64,000 nucleotides of DNA from Rhodovulum sp. MB263 (GCF_002073975.1 NZ_CP020384.1:2728001-2792000); one strand, 5' to 3'. Numbered from the stretch's first letter, positions 47,225 to 55,918 are shown. Numbers and translations are program-made. Notes: generated from the letters alone by a model not told the origin.

Positions 47225-47959
47225 TCACTTCAGGAGCGGCCCGGTCTGGTCCAGATATGCCGGATCGAACTCGGCAAGGTCCACCAGCCCGCCATGGTCG
47301 TGAAACGTCACGCGGCCGTCCCGAAAGGTGACCAGTCCGCTCTCGCGGAGCTGCCGCAGGACGCGGTTCACATGAACCGCGCTCAGCCCCAGCGTATCGG
47401 CGAGGTGGAACTGCGTCAGCGGGCAGTCGAAACCTTCCCTGCTGCCGATGCCGACCAGCGCAAGCCTCGATCCCAGCTCCAGCAGGAAATGCGCCATGCG
47501 GGCCTCCGCATCGCGCCGGCCGATCCCGACGAGATGTTCCACCACCATCGCCTCGTCCCTTGACGCCGCCCAGAGGATGGCGGTCGCAAGGCGCGGCGTC
47601 CGCGCGAAGGCATCGAGAAGGTCGCTCGCCAGCACTTCGGCGGCCTCGATGTTGACGATGGGTTCGAAGCTGTGGTCCGACGTGCGCAGCAGGACGCTGC
47701 GCAATCCCAGAAAATCCCCCGGCACCTGGAAATCGACGATCTGGCGCGTTCCGTCAGGTTGAAGCTTGTAGGAACAGACCCAACCGTCTGAGAGGATATA
47801 CGCGGCTTGATCGACTTGCCCCTGATGCACCATGTCGCGTCCCGGAACAAAGAAGCGGCGACGCTGATGCAGACTTTCAAGTATGGCCAGCTCGACATCA
47901 GACAAGGCGACAAAGGCCGAAAGCTTGCGGGTCAGGGGGCTGTGTTCAACTGATGTCAC
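47225..47959 (-). CDS. Crp/Fnr-family transcriptional regulator
   Basis: The 244-residue protein has an N-terminal cyclic-nucleotide-binding-like barrel (FFVPGRDMVHQGQ, then SYKLQPDGTRQIVDFQVPGD, FLGL) and a C-terminal winged helix (LADTLGLSAVHVNRVLRQLR). The N-terminus lacks the cysteine cluster of oxygen-sensing FNR and the cAMP-binding Arg-Ser pair is not evident, so the signal is unknown; it belongs to the FixK/Crp-like group often used in stress circuits. The GTG at 47959 is the likely start; a much longer frame upstream is not family-like. Confidence 0.85.
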   Translation of the reverse strand: MTSVEHSPLTRKLSAFVALSDVELAILESLHQRRRFFVPGRDMVHQGQVDQAAYILSDGWVCSYKLQPDGTRQIVDFQVPGDFLGLRSVLLRTSDHSFEPIVNIEAAEVLASDLLDAFARTPRLATAILWAASRDEAMVVEHLVGIGRRDAEARMAHFLLELGSRLALVGIGSREGFDCPLTQFHLADTLGLSAVHVNRVLRQLRESGLVTFRDGRVTFHDHGGLVDLAEFDPAYLDQTGPLLK

Positions 47960-48109
47960 GGGGCCTCGCGTCGTGTCGTGACCGAATAGCGGAAATCGGC
48001 CCGGACACTGCTCTGGATCAGCCCAGCATAGGCAATTTCCTGCGAGAAGTACGGATGTATCTGAAACTCGTGTTCCACGGGGATCACGATGCCAAGGAAG
48101 GGACGCCAG

Positions 48110-48346
48110 ATGTCGACCGCGAGCGAACATGCAGGCCAGGCCGCCCTGTCAATCTGCGAGGCGCTCCTGCTTGCCATGAACGATCGCGGGTTGCTGCCGG
48201 AGCACGAGATCGTGGAGGTTCTTCGCGATGCCGCGGCGGCCCACGAGAATGCCGTTGGCACCGAACTCGAAATGGAAAACCACCGGGCCGTCGCCGAATT
48301 GATCAACACGATCATCGCTGGCGGAAACTCGGTTCGACGCTCGTGA
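48110..48346 (+). CDS. hypothetical helical protein
   Basis: The 78-residue product (MSTASEHAGQAALSICEALL onward) is a compact helical protein: LLPEHEIVEVLRDAAAAHEN, then ENHRAVAELINTIIAG. No membrane segment, no motif I know. The ATG follows AAGGAAGGG; an upstream start at 48089 is possible. It diverges from the Crp/Fnr gene and may be its target, which is an inference from position only. Confidence 0.5.
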   Translation: MSTASEHAGQAALSICEALLLAMNDRGLLPEHEIVEVLRDAAAAHENAVGTELEMENHRAVAELINTIIAGGNSVRRS

Positions 48347-48407
48347 ACCGCTCGGGCAGCGGTGTCGATCGGAATTCTCGGAATGGAGGCCGAATAAGTT
48401 TCTGAGC

Positions 48408-48687
48408 TGACCCCAGCGAGTGGTCCGGGTTAACTGCTAAAGCATGGTCGGCCTTCGATCTACTGGAATGAAGACCTTGGGCGCTGGTGGCCGATATCCG
48501 AGGGCACTATGCGGCCGGTCCATGTTGTAGTGTTTTCGCCATCTTTCGATGAGAATTTGCGCCTCCCTCAACGAGTAGAAGACCTCGCCATTCAGGAGCT
48601 CGTCCCTGAACCTGCTGTTGAAGCTCTCGCAATAGCCGTTCTCCCAAGGTGACCCCGGCTCTATGTACGCGGTCTTCGCCCTACACC
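48408..48687 (-). pseudogene. IS3-family transposase remnant (C-terminal part)
   Basis: The frame encodes the end of an IS3 OrfB integrase: [20 protein letters not shown], then [17 protein letters not shown]-type sequence with the catalytic Glu of DDE in the WENGYCE segment, and the usual [17 protein letters not shown] ending. The element end is preserved (TGACCCCAGCGAGTGGTCCGG at 48408-48428), but the 5' part is lost exactly where the IS481 element begins (about 48,687). Confidence 0.85.
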
Positions 48688-49009
48688 TGTCCACTTAACC
48701 TTCTTGGCTAACGAATGACATTACGGTTTCGATGGGACGTCGCCCCATGTTTCGGCAACCCAGATGCGGGCGCTCGGTGTTGTAGTGGACGAGCCAAGCG
48801 TCGAGATCGGCCTGGAGCGCCTCGACGGTCTCGTAGAAGGTCTCGCGCATCTTCACGCGGAAGAACTCCTCCAGCACCGTGCCATTGAACCGCTCGACGA
48901 AGCCGTTGGCCTTCGGCGTGCGGACCTTGGTGCGGCGATGCTCGATGGCGTTGAGGTCGAGATAGAGCTCGTAGGGGTGACGCTCGGTGCCGCAGAATTC
49001 GCGGCCGCT

Positions 49010-49034
49010 CGCCATTGGGCTCGAACCAATGGCG
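49010..49034. repeat. T-arm-like hairpin in the transposase, copy 1
   Basis: CGCCATTGG and CCAATGGCG form a perfect 9-bp stem around a 7-base loop (TTCGAGC on the minus strand). It lies inside an extra segment of the transposase gene. Confidence 0.6.
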
Positions 49035-49407
49035 CCTTCAATGGCTCGCTCGGTCAGCACCGCCTTCACCGGCAGGTCCAGGGCGCGGTAGAAGGGCAGC
49101 ACGTCGTTGTGCAGGACTGCGACCGCCGCCTCGGGCTGCTTGGAAACGTGCAGGAAGCCGAAGGCGTAGCTGCCGAAGGTATCGACGACCGCGTGCAGAT
49201 AGACCTTGCCGATCCCCTTCAGCGTGCCGACGAAGAACGTGTCGGCCGAGAGCAGCTCGCCGGGAGTGCCTGATTCCACGTGTCGTTCCCGGAAGCACGG
49301 GTTCTGCTTCTCGAGGAAGGCGGCCTGTTCGGCAGTGATCTCGATGGTCTGGCCCGCATGGGCGTCCTCGAGCGCCAGCCAGCGGTCGTAGCGCGTGCCC
49401 AGGCCGT

Positions 49408-49432
49408 CGCCAGCGGGCTCGAACCGGTGGCG
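49408..49432. repeat. T-arm-like hairpin in the transposase, copy 2
   Basis: CGCCAGCGG and CCGGTGGCG form a 9-position stem with one mismatch around the same TTCGAGC loop. An alternative 9-bp stem pairs TCGCCAGCG with CGCTGGCGA at 49436-49444. Confidence 0.55.
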
Positions 49433-49905
49433 CCACGCTGGCGACCGTTCAGGATCTTCTGGATGGTGATCGAGGAGACCCGCACGCCCTCGAGCGCCAG
49501 CATCGCCTCGAAGCGGTTGCAGCCATAGGCCGGATGTTCGAGCGCCAGCGCCTTGATCCGCTCGACCGTCTCCGGCGGGGTCGTTTGCGGGTGGGTCTTG
49601 TGGATCGGCGGCAGGTCCTTCAGCCCCTCGAAGCCCGTTCTCGGGCTTACGCGGCGCCACCGGCGCCACGGTCCCTCAAACCCAAAACCGACGTTTCCAC
49701 TCGTAGAAGCTGGTGCGGTCCATGCCGCGCTGGCGACAGGCCTCGGCCACGTTGCCGAGTTCTTTCGCCAGTTCCAGAACGCTCATGCGGGTTTGCGCGA
49801 TCTTGGTCTTCGCGTCACGAGCCTTGGGTTTCGTCGCTTTTGGTGTTCCATCCATGGCGGGCTCCTCCTTTCCCAAAATAGCATGGAAAGAAGGTTAAGT
49901 GGACA

Positions 49906-50752
49906 CGAAGAGGTCGCGTTTGCTCGTTTGGGTGGCGCTCGCGCGTCGAGCGTCCGCCGCAAGGGAATTGCCCTGATTATAGCCGCGCATAAGGACCTGG
50001 CGGAGGCCGCGCCGACTGCTGACGCATTGCGCACTCGGATGGCGGACCTGCCGGCGTCTTGGCGCGAGGCGGCGCTTCGTCCGGAGATATCGACGCAATG
50101 GCGAGAACTCCAGGTCAGACAGCTGTTTCGCCTCACTCTCGAAGGTTTGTTTTTCTGGAAGGTCGGCACGTTGGTGAAAGGGCCGATGACAACGCGACAG
50201 ATTGCGCGTTCGTTCCTCGATGAGCTCAGCGCAGGTTCTGACCTCCCAAAATCAGCAGTAAGTTGGGTGCCCGGGACCGGGCTTGCCGGAAATCCGGTAA
50301 CACTCCTGCGAGACATCCAGACTAAACTGCAAAGACGACCACGTGATCCTACGCAACTTGTTGCGGCTCTTATTCACGGCTTGGCATTCAGCTTAGCCGA
50401 GGCACCGAGAGAGGCGCATCAGTTTGAAAGCTCAGACAGGCTCCCGTTGGCGCGCGCTCGAAAAGACGCCGATTCCTGGAAACATCTGGCTCCAGGGGAA
50501 TTTCTTATTCGGGTGATCGAGAACTGGATCATGGCTCAACATGCCTATTGGTCGGTCAGGAGGGGCCTTGCCGATGCAAGAACCCGTGGGAAGCAGATCA
50601 TGCGTCTGCGCATCATTATGGATGAAGGCGGTTGGACATTGACCCCCGGCACGACAACGATGGGAAATCCGCCCCAGCCCACACCTGATCGGCTTGAAAC
50701 GGCGGTCAGTCTCCTGACCGAGTGCCGTCGGTTTGAGGAGATCAATCCCTGA
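49906..50752 (+). pseudogene. 3' part of an unknown gene cut by IS481
   Basis: About 280 codons remain open directly from the IS481 end: VAFARLGGARASS, then RELQVRQLFRLTLEGLFFWK, ENWIMAQHAYWSVRRGLADA and RIIMDEGGWTLTPG near the end. Codon use and a lower GC content differ from the core genes. There is no native start, so the 5' part was lost. I do not recognise the family; the hydrophobic and aromatic C-terminal domain resembles proteins found in defence or mobile contexts, but this is a guess. Confidence 0.55.
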
Positions 50753-51019
50753 CGAAGTTTCGTGGTAAGTCGACGCGGATTCACCATGTTTTGCAATGGG
50801 CCAAGTGGGCGTGCCGAAGTGGCCCCGTCTCCGACACGCCCCGAATGGAACGCGGCCGCCTGCGCGACCGCGCGGCCGGCGAAAACTCAAGCCAGCCTGG
50901 TGGGCTCCGAGCGGGTTCGCCGCCATCCCCACCGCCGCGCTCGATCCGGCCCACAGTCCGGCGTCTCCTGCGGTCCCCGCGCTTATCGGGTCCGGGTCCC
51001 CTTCATTCGCCGCGAACGG

Positions 51020-51937
51020 CTACCCGGCGTCGGCGGCCTCGGCCGGCGCGATCTCGGTGATGGTCTGGAACTCGCCGAGGAACTCGGGATGGTTCTGCGC
51101 CAGGTAGCGCACGACCCGGGCGTTCCCGAGCAACTTGCCGACATAGCCCTTGATCACGGTCAGGTGCAGGTGATCCTGCCCGTAGGTGTCCTGGATCGAG
51201 TCGATCCCCTCCTGCAGCCGGGCCAGTTCCTGTTCCATGCGCGCCATCGCCTCGGGCGTGATGCCCTTGACCTTCTTCGGCTTGGAGGACTCGACCAGTT
51301 GGGCCTGCGGCGTTCCTGCCAGGATCGCATTCACGTAGGCGACGGAATAGTTGTTCACGTTGAGCAGAAGCTCGGCCGCCTCGATCTGGCGCATGGTCTT
51401 CATCTTGCGCAGCGCATCGAACACGGCGTTCGTGCACGGCTTGTCTTTCAGGATCGCGACGGCTTCTTCGCAGATGCCGTCCAGAAGGCGCGCCTTGCGC
51501 CGGATGCTGCTCATGTTGAGGTCGAGGGCGAGCGCGATCTTCTCTTCAGGCACGCCGCGCTCGATCGCCTTGCGGATCATCTTGTGTTCCTGGATCGGCG
51601 CGAGGCGGCTGACCTGCCGATTGTAGGTGAAAGCCTCGTCGTCCGTGGAAACGAGACATTCCACTTCGCTCTCGCCCGCGTCCTTCAACGCCTCGATCCG
51701 CAGGTGGCCGTCCAGCAGCAACCAGGTCGCGGACTTGTCGGGGTTTCGGACGACAACGGGCGGCTCGACGATCCCGATCTGGGCGATAGAGGCCACGATC
51801 TGCCGGTACTTACGGCCCGATTTCGCGGACTTGCCGAGGGCGCGGAGCGGCAGGATCGCGTCTAAGGGGAGAGTCACGCAGTCGTCCTCGAACCCGAGCG
51901 TGACGCTCTTCGGGGTGTCGCGTGCGTCGCGCTTCAT
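51020..51937 (-). CDS. ParB/RepB-like protein (second ParB of the recombinase operon)
   Basis: The 305-residue product has a ParB-type N-terminal domain (YRQIVASIAQIGIVEPPVVV, then WLLLDGHLRIEALKDAG, where the usual GERR box reads DGHLR), a helical middle with HTH character (QEHKMIRKAIERGVPEEKIA, then LDLNMSSIRRKARLLDGI) and a RepB-like C-terminal region (GITPEAMARMEQELARLQEG). Plasmid partition is possible, but there is no ParA gene, so a role with the adjacent recombinase is more likely. It overlaps the upstream ParB gene by 4 bases. Confidence 0.8.
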   Translation of the reverse strand: MKRDARDTPKSVTLGFEDDCVTLPLDAILPLRALGKSAKSGRKYRQIVASIAQIGIVEPPVVVRNPDKSATWLLLDGHLRIEALKDAGESEVECLVSTDDEAFTYNRQVSRLAPIQEHKMIRKAIERGVPEEKIALALDLNMSSIRRKARLLDGICEEAVAILKDKPCTNAVFDALRKMKTMRQIEAAELLLNVNNYSVAYVNAILAGTPQAQLVESSKPKKVKGITPEAMARMEQELARLQEGIDSIQDTYGQDHLHLTVIKGYVGKLLGNARVVRYLAQNHPEFLGEFQTITEIAPAEAADAG

Positions 51938-52845
51938 GCCGGTGCTCCGTCAGCCACGGACCGCGCGAGATCAGCGGGCATCGTCTCGAGACCCTCCGCG
52001 CTGAGCAGGGTCATGAAATGCGCATCCGCGCAGAGCTTTCGGAAGGCCTCGCGCACGAACATCAGCCGGCTCTGGGTGAGCTCGGCCTTCTTGATCAGAA
52101 GCTTCTGGCGCGTGGCTTCCTGCTGATACGCCCGGACAAGCCCCTCGCTTGTTAGGGCACGTTTTGGAGGCTTGCGCCCGAGCGGATTGCTGTGGAGTTG
52201 CGGACCGCGCAGTTCGCGTTGCTGGATCAGGCGGCGAACGAGAGCCAGCTTCCGTCCCCGCAGCTTGTTCTGCGTGTAGGCGTCCATCAGCGCCTTCTGC
52301 GCGCCCTTCGCGTCCGTCTTGGATATCTGGATAGCCAGGTTCAGCGGAAGAACCCCGGTCTCCACGGCCGAGACCAGGCGCTCTTCGCCCTTCTCCAACA
52401 GGCCGGCGATCATGTTCACATATTCGGTCGAGACCCCGATTTTCTCTCCGATCTGGCGGTCGTTATAGCCGCGCTGGCGGAGCGCACCGATCTCGCGCAT
52501 CAGGTCGATGGGGTTGTGCTGCCGGCGCGCGCAGTTCTCCACGAGGCTCATCACGAGGCAATCGCTTTCGTCGGCCTCGATCACGATGGCGGGGATGAGG
52601 CCCTGCTTGAGCTCGATGAAGGCCTCGAGGCGGCCCTGACCGCAGACCAGGTCGTAGTCCTGCGGGGCGGTCCCCGCACGCGGCGCCACGGTGATCGGCC
52701 GCTTCAGGCCGATGCGGGCGATGTTGTCGACCATCGCCTCGAAAGTGCGACGGTTGCGGACGCGGGGATTGAGGACCCGGATCCTGTCGGTCGGGATCAG
52801 CATCACCTGCTTCTGGCTGGTCGGCTCCATGTCTTCGGGCATCAC
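51934..52845 (-). CDS. ParB/RepB-like protein (first ParB of the recombinase operon)
   Basis: The 303-residue product is a fuller ParB relative: PTDRIRVLNPRVRNRRTFEA, GLKRPITVAPR, CGQGRLEAFIELKQGLIPAI (GQGRLEA for the CTP-box region), SLVENCARRQHNPIDLMREI and a HTH (YNDRQIGEKIGVSTEYVNMI). The C-terminal third is helical and basic. It is different in sequence from its neighbour. 4-base overlaps on both sides tie the three genes into one operon. Confidence 0.82.
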   Translation of the reverse strand: MMPEDMEPTSQKQVMLIPTDRIRVLNPRVRNRRTFEAMVDNIARIGLKRPITVAPRAGTAPQDYDLVCGQGRLEAFIELKQGLIPAIVIEADESDCLVMSLVENCARRQHNPIDLMREIGALRQRGYNDRQIGEKIGVSTEYVNMIAGLLEKGEERLVSAVETGVLPLNLAIQISKTDAKGAQKALMDAYTQNKLRGRKLALVRRLIQQRELRGPQLHSNPLGRKPPKRALTSEGLVRAYQQEATRQKLLIKKAELTQSRLMFVREAFRKLCADAHFMTLLSAEGLETMPADLARSVADGAPA

Positions 52846-54413
52846 GCCACCTCCGGGTTCCTGGCCCGCGAAGCGAGCGCGTAGAAGAAATCGAGCGTAT
52901 CGAACCGGTAAGCATCGAGCGCGAGCCCGTTCTGCTCGGCGAGTTTCAGTTTACTGAAGGTCATGTCGATGCTGGGAAGCACGTAATAGTCGCGCGGCGC
53001 CTCGTTCACCTCGTCCATGCGCACGGCGATGGTGATGTCCGGCACCAAGCCAGTGTCGAGGCGGATGCGCCAGCGCAGCGACCCTGCCCCCGTCGCGGTG
53101 CAGCGGGCCAGAACGATGGACACAGTGAACTCGTCGTTGACGCGCACCAGGTCGGTGTCTGGGTCCTGTACGGCCGACCCGCCGTGCCGGGTGATGCCGG
53201 CGATGATTTCGGCCACGACCTGCAGATGCGCCTGCCGCAGCGCCCGGTTCACCTCGATGTAACTGTAGTCGCGATCCGGCTCGTAGCCGATCAGCCGGTA
53301 GGCGCGCAGGAGACTGCCGAAGCGGCTGCGATAGGCGCTGGAGGATGGCAGGTCGTCCTCCTCGTCGATAATCAGGCCCGACAGCATGCCCTGTCGCTGG
53401 AGGATCGCGCGCAGCGCGTCGAGCAGTTCCTCGTCCGAGAAATGGCGGCTGCGGGCATCCACGATCTCTCGCGCACGCATGAAGAGCGCCTGATCGACGA
53501 TGGCGGGATAGGCGCCCTCCGCGCGGATCCACATTTCGCGCGGGTTCACCACGCGGCGCTGCTTCAGCTTGAACGACACCTTCGCGAAGACATTGTTCCC
53601 GATGTATTTTTCGTTGGTCAGCACCTGATGCACCGTTGCCCGGGTCCACGGCCGGTCGAGATCGGTCCAGTGTCCTTCGGCGTTCAAGACATCCGCAATC
53701 TCGCGCTCCGTGCGCCCCTCGTTAACGAACATCTTGTACATGCGCTGGACGACCCGCTGTTCCTCCTCCGGTCCGGGGACCAGGATCACGCGGTCGGTCT
53801 GGAGGCTCTTCTGCTCGCCGCGCGACAGCTCGCCCTTCGGATTGCCATGCTCGTCGATCAGCACCCGCCGCAACCCGTATCCTGCCGCGCCGCCCTGGCG
53901 ATAGCCCAGCTCCACGAGGCGGCATTGCCCGGCGAAGACCTTCACCGACAACTCGCGGCTGTACTCGCCGGCCATCACGCGTTTCACGGTCTTCAGGAGG
54001 TTCGAGCCGATGCTGCCGTCGTTCTCGAACTGCTCGCCGCAGTAGTGGACCCGGATGCCGGCGCGTGAGCAGACGTGCTCATGATAGGCGCCTTCGTCGG
54101 CATCCTGAAACCGGCCCCAACGGCTGACGTCGTAGACGAGGATGGCCTTGAAGTCGGCGTTGCCGGATTGAACCTCGGCCATGAGGTTCTGCAACGCCTC
54201 GCGGCCGTCGAGCCGCAGCCCGGATCGCCCGGAATCCTCGAACACGCGCAGGATCTGCAAGCCCCGCGCAGCGGCGTAGTTCCGAATGACGTCCAGCTGG
54301 TTCTCGGTGGAATACTTCTGGTGGTCTGTCGACATCCGGACGTAGGCGACAGCGGGCACGTCGGGCTCTGATGGGCTGGCGCCAGTCTCCCTGCTTGCCT
54401 CACGCCCTTGCAT
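52842..54413 (-). CDS. Large serine recombinase
   Basis: This 523-residue protein has the resolvase/invertase catalytic domain at its N-terminus: AVAYVRMSTDHQKYSTENQL with the nucleophilic Ser in RMSTDHQ, then VFEDSGRSGLRLDGR, YDVSRWGRFQDADE and GSNLLKTVKRVMAGEYSREL. A recombinase domain follows (REIADVLNAEGHWTDLDRPW, then TRATVHQVLTNEKYIGN). The C-terminal third lacks an obvious Cys-rich zinc ribbon and is unusual. It should cut and rejoin DNA at att-like sites, though none is identified. First gene of the recombinase-ParB-ParB operon. Confidence 0.88.
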   Translation of the reverse strand: MQGREASRETGASPSEPDVPAVAYVRMSTDHQKYSTENQLDVIRNYAAARGLQILRVFEDSGRSGLRLDGREALQNLMAEVQSGNADFKAILVYDVSRWGRFQDADEGAYHEHVCSRAGIRVHYCGEQFENDGSIGSNLLKTVKRVMAGEYSRELSVKVFAGQCRLVELGYRQGGAAGYGLRRVLIDEHGNPKGELSRGEQKSLQTDRVILVPGPEEEQRVVQRMYKMFVNEGRTEREIADVLNAEGHWTDLDRPWTRATVHQVLTNEKYIGNNVFAKVSFKLKQRRVVNPREMWIRAEGAYPAIVDQALFMRAREIVDARSRHFSDEELLDALRAILQRQGMLSGLIIDEEDDLPSSSAYRSRFGSLLRAYRLIGYEPDRDYSYIEVNRALRQAHLQVVAEIIAGITRHGGSAVQDPDTDLVRVNDEFTVSIVLARCTATGAGSLRWRIRLDTGLVPDITIAVRMDEVNEAPRDYYVLPSIDMTFSKLKLAEQNGLALDAYRFDTLDFFYALASRARNPEVA

Positions 54414-54734
54414 CTGCCCGGCTCCGGTTCACGTCGCAGCAATCCGGTCGGGACGGTCCGGACCGTTGCGCATGCTGCCGCGATCATTCGAGCATGCGAG
54501 CGCCTGAAAGTCGTTTCCGAAAAAGGGCAATCCCTTTCCATGCCCGGCGCATTGGCGGATCGCCTGCGGCGCGCGGCCGTCCACGCGCTTGATAATCTGC
54601 GGTCCCGTTTCGCAGTTCATATCGGCCACCTTCAAGTGAATGGTCGGTTCCCACAGGCGGCCGAACAAGACCACCGCGGGAACAAATGGATTCTGCCGTT
54701 TTCATGGCTCTCCAAAGATTTAACGGAGAGAAAC
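54414..54734. promoter_or_regulatory. divergent control region with a 14-bp palindrome
   Basis: 321 bases between the recombinase operon and the divergent HTH gene. The perfect palindrome ACGGTCCGGACCGT at 54453-54466 lies near the recombinase start and is a candidate binding site for the HTH protein, a ParB protein or the recombinase. No gene is credible here on either strand. Confidence 0.45.
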
Positions 54735-55034
54735 ATGAAGATGCGCGTGAAGATGGGCACAGTTGTGCACCCCGAGGACGTTCCGGCTAACTATCGCGCC
54801 GCCATGGCCATGGCATTGCAAGCGGAGCTCGGATCGACCCACCGGGCGATCAAGTCCGCCATGCGGTGGACCGGCGCCAGCGAGCGGACCGTGAAATACT
54901 GGTTCGCAGGCGAGCGGGGACCGAGCGGCGAGCACCTCGTGTCGCTCGCGCGTCATTCGGATGCCGTTCTGACCGCGCTGCTTGCGCTGTCGGACCGGTT
55001 GATCCTGGATGATGCCGAGAACCGGGAGCGCTGA
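54735..55034 (+). CDS. small HTH protein divergent from the recombinase operon
   Basis: The 99-residue product (MKMRVKMGTVVHPEDVPANY, then ELGSTHRAIKSAMRWTGASE, RTVKYWFAGERGPSGEHLVS) looks like a helix-turn-helix of the XRE-like kind; WTGASERTVKYWFAG is the recognition helix region. The ATG follows GGAGAG. As a small divergent regulator it probably controls the recombinase operon. Confidence 0.65.
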   Translation: MKMRVKMGTVVHPEDVPANYRAAMAMALQAELGSTHRAIKSAMRWTGASERTVKYWFAGERGPSGEHLVSLARHSDAVLTALLALSDRLILDDAENRER

Positions 55035-55120
55035 CAGGTGAAGGCGGGGCGTGGAAAGCGCACCCTTGTCTCGTGTTCGTTTTTGGTTATCTTGAATACG
55101 TACCGAGAAGGGAGAGCGTC

Positions 55121-55375
55121 ATGCCTCGCACCACCACCATGACCGTCCGCGTCAGCGGCGCCCTGAGCGAGTTCGTCGCAACCAATGTCGGCGAAGACGG
55201 CGCCTACGAGAACGTCAGCGAATACATCCGGGACCTGATCCGTCGCGACAAGGAGCGCGCGGAGCACGAGGCTTTCGACCGATTGAGGGCCGAACTGAAC
55301 CGAGCCTTCGCTGCGCCCGAGGACACCTACAAGCCGCTGACCGCCGCCGATGTGATCGCTCGGAACCGGACCTGA
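55121..55375 (+). CDS. parD: ParD-type antitoxin
   Basis: The 84-residue antitoxin has a ribbon-helix-helix DNA-binding N-terminus (TTMTVRVSGALSEFVATNVG, then ENVSEYIRDLIRRDKERAEH) and a C-terminal tail that wraps the toxin. It neutralises ParE and represses the operon. The ATG follows GGGAGAGC; the frame has 16 codons before it. A TTGTCT / TATCTT pair with a 16-base spacer near 55,066-55,093 is a possible promoter. Four bases separate it from parE. Confidence 0.88.
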   Translation: MPRTTTMTVRVSGALSEFVATNVGEDGAYENVSEYIRDLIRRDKERAEHEAFDRLRAELNRAFAAPEDTYKPLTAADVIARNRT

Positions 55376-55379
55376 CCGC

Positions 55380-55688
55380 ATGGCAATCCGGATCCAGGAG
55401 GCGGCTTCGATCCGCCTCGACGAGATCTACCGATACACCCGCGACCGGTGGGGCGAGGCACAGGCCGAAACCTACATCACCGGTCTGTTCGCCGCCTTCG
55501 AGCAGATCGACACACGCGGTGTCATGTCGAGACCCGTACCGGCCGAGTTCGGCGTGAAAGGGTACTTCTTCCGCTACGAGCGGCATTTCGTGTACTGGCG
55601 ACGGCTGTCAAATGGCGACATCGGCATCGTCACAATCCTTCACGAGCGGATGCATCAGATGGACCGCTTCAAGGAGGATTTCGGTTAA
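55380..55688 (+). CDS. parE: ParE-type toxin
   Basis: The 102-residue toxin of the RelE/ParE fold (IRIQEAASIRLDEIYRYTRD, RWGEAQAETYITGLFAAFEQ, YFFRYERHFVYWRRLSNGDI, VTILHERMHQMDRF) blocks DNA gyrase in characterised members. All elements are present and length is normal, so it is probably functional. It likely stabilises the accessory region. Confidence 0.88.
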   Translation: MAIRIQEAASIRLDEIYRYTRDRWGEAQAETYITGLFAAFEQIDTRGVMSRPVPAEFGVKGYFFRYERHFVYWRRLSNGDIGIVTILHERMHQMDRFKEDFG

Positions 55689-55918
55689 GCCTTTGTCCAA
55701 AAATGGAATTTCTGGATAAAATCTGAATCGCAGCCAGCCCGACAGACCTGGAGAACGTTGGATCCCGGTCCCGTCCCCTCCGCCAGATTTCCCGGTTTCT
55801 TCCGGGGTGGGCACCAAAACAGCCCACATTTACTGGTTTTTGACAGGTTCTCATCAACATCTGGCCCCAATCCTCCCGCAGAAAATGTGTGACAGAATGA
55901 GGGTTGAGATAAGGCAAC

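Larger units (their letters stand above)
48695..49876 (-). pseudogene. IS481-family transposase with disrupting insertions
   Basis: The N-terminal HTH half (MSVLELAKELGNVAEACRQR, then GMDRTSFYEWKRRF) is at 49676-49876. The middle (HPAYGC, MLALEGVRVSSITIQKILN) is in another frame, and the DDE core (GELLSADTFFVGTLKGIGKV, YELYLDLNAIEHRRTKV, ANGFVERFNGTVLEEFFR) in a third, ending at 48695. Frame changes coincide with short extra sequences near 49,640 and 49,407-49,444, and a further 39-base in-frame extra piece near 49,007-49,048 replaces the residues TDNG next to GREFCGTERHP, removing a catalytic Asp. The gene cannot make a working transposase. Confidence 0.8.
48688..49905. mobile_element. IS481-family insertion sequence, 1,218 bp, probably inactive
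   Basis: Matching terminal inverted repeats bound the element: TGTCCACTTAACCTTCTT at 48688-48705 and its complement at 49888-49905. The interior encodes an IS481 transposase in broken frames. No convincing target duplication is visible because the left flank is IS3 wreckage and the right flank is a truncated gene, which suggests a deletion next to the element. A copy of one end lies at 62456-62491. Confidence 0.88.

Noticed and set aside
49010-49432. Possible tRNA genes or fragments at the TTCGAGC hairpins
   Set aside because: Only a T-arm-like hairpin is present; there is no anticodon arm, D-arm or acceptor pairing, so they are reported as repeats only.
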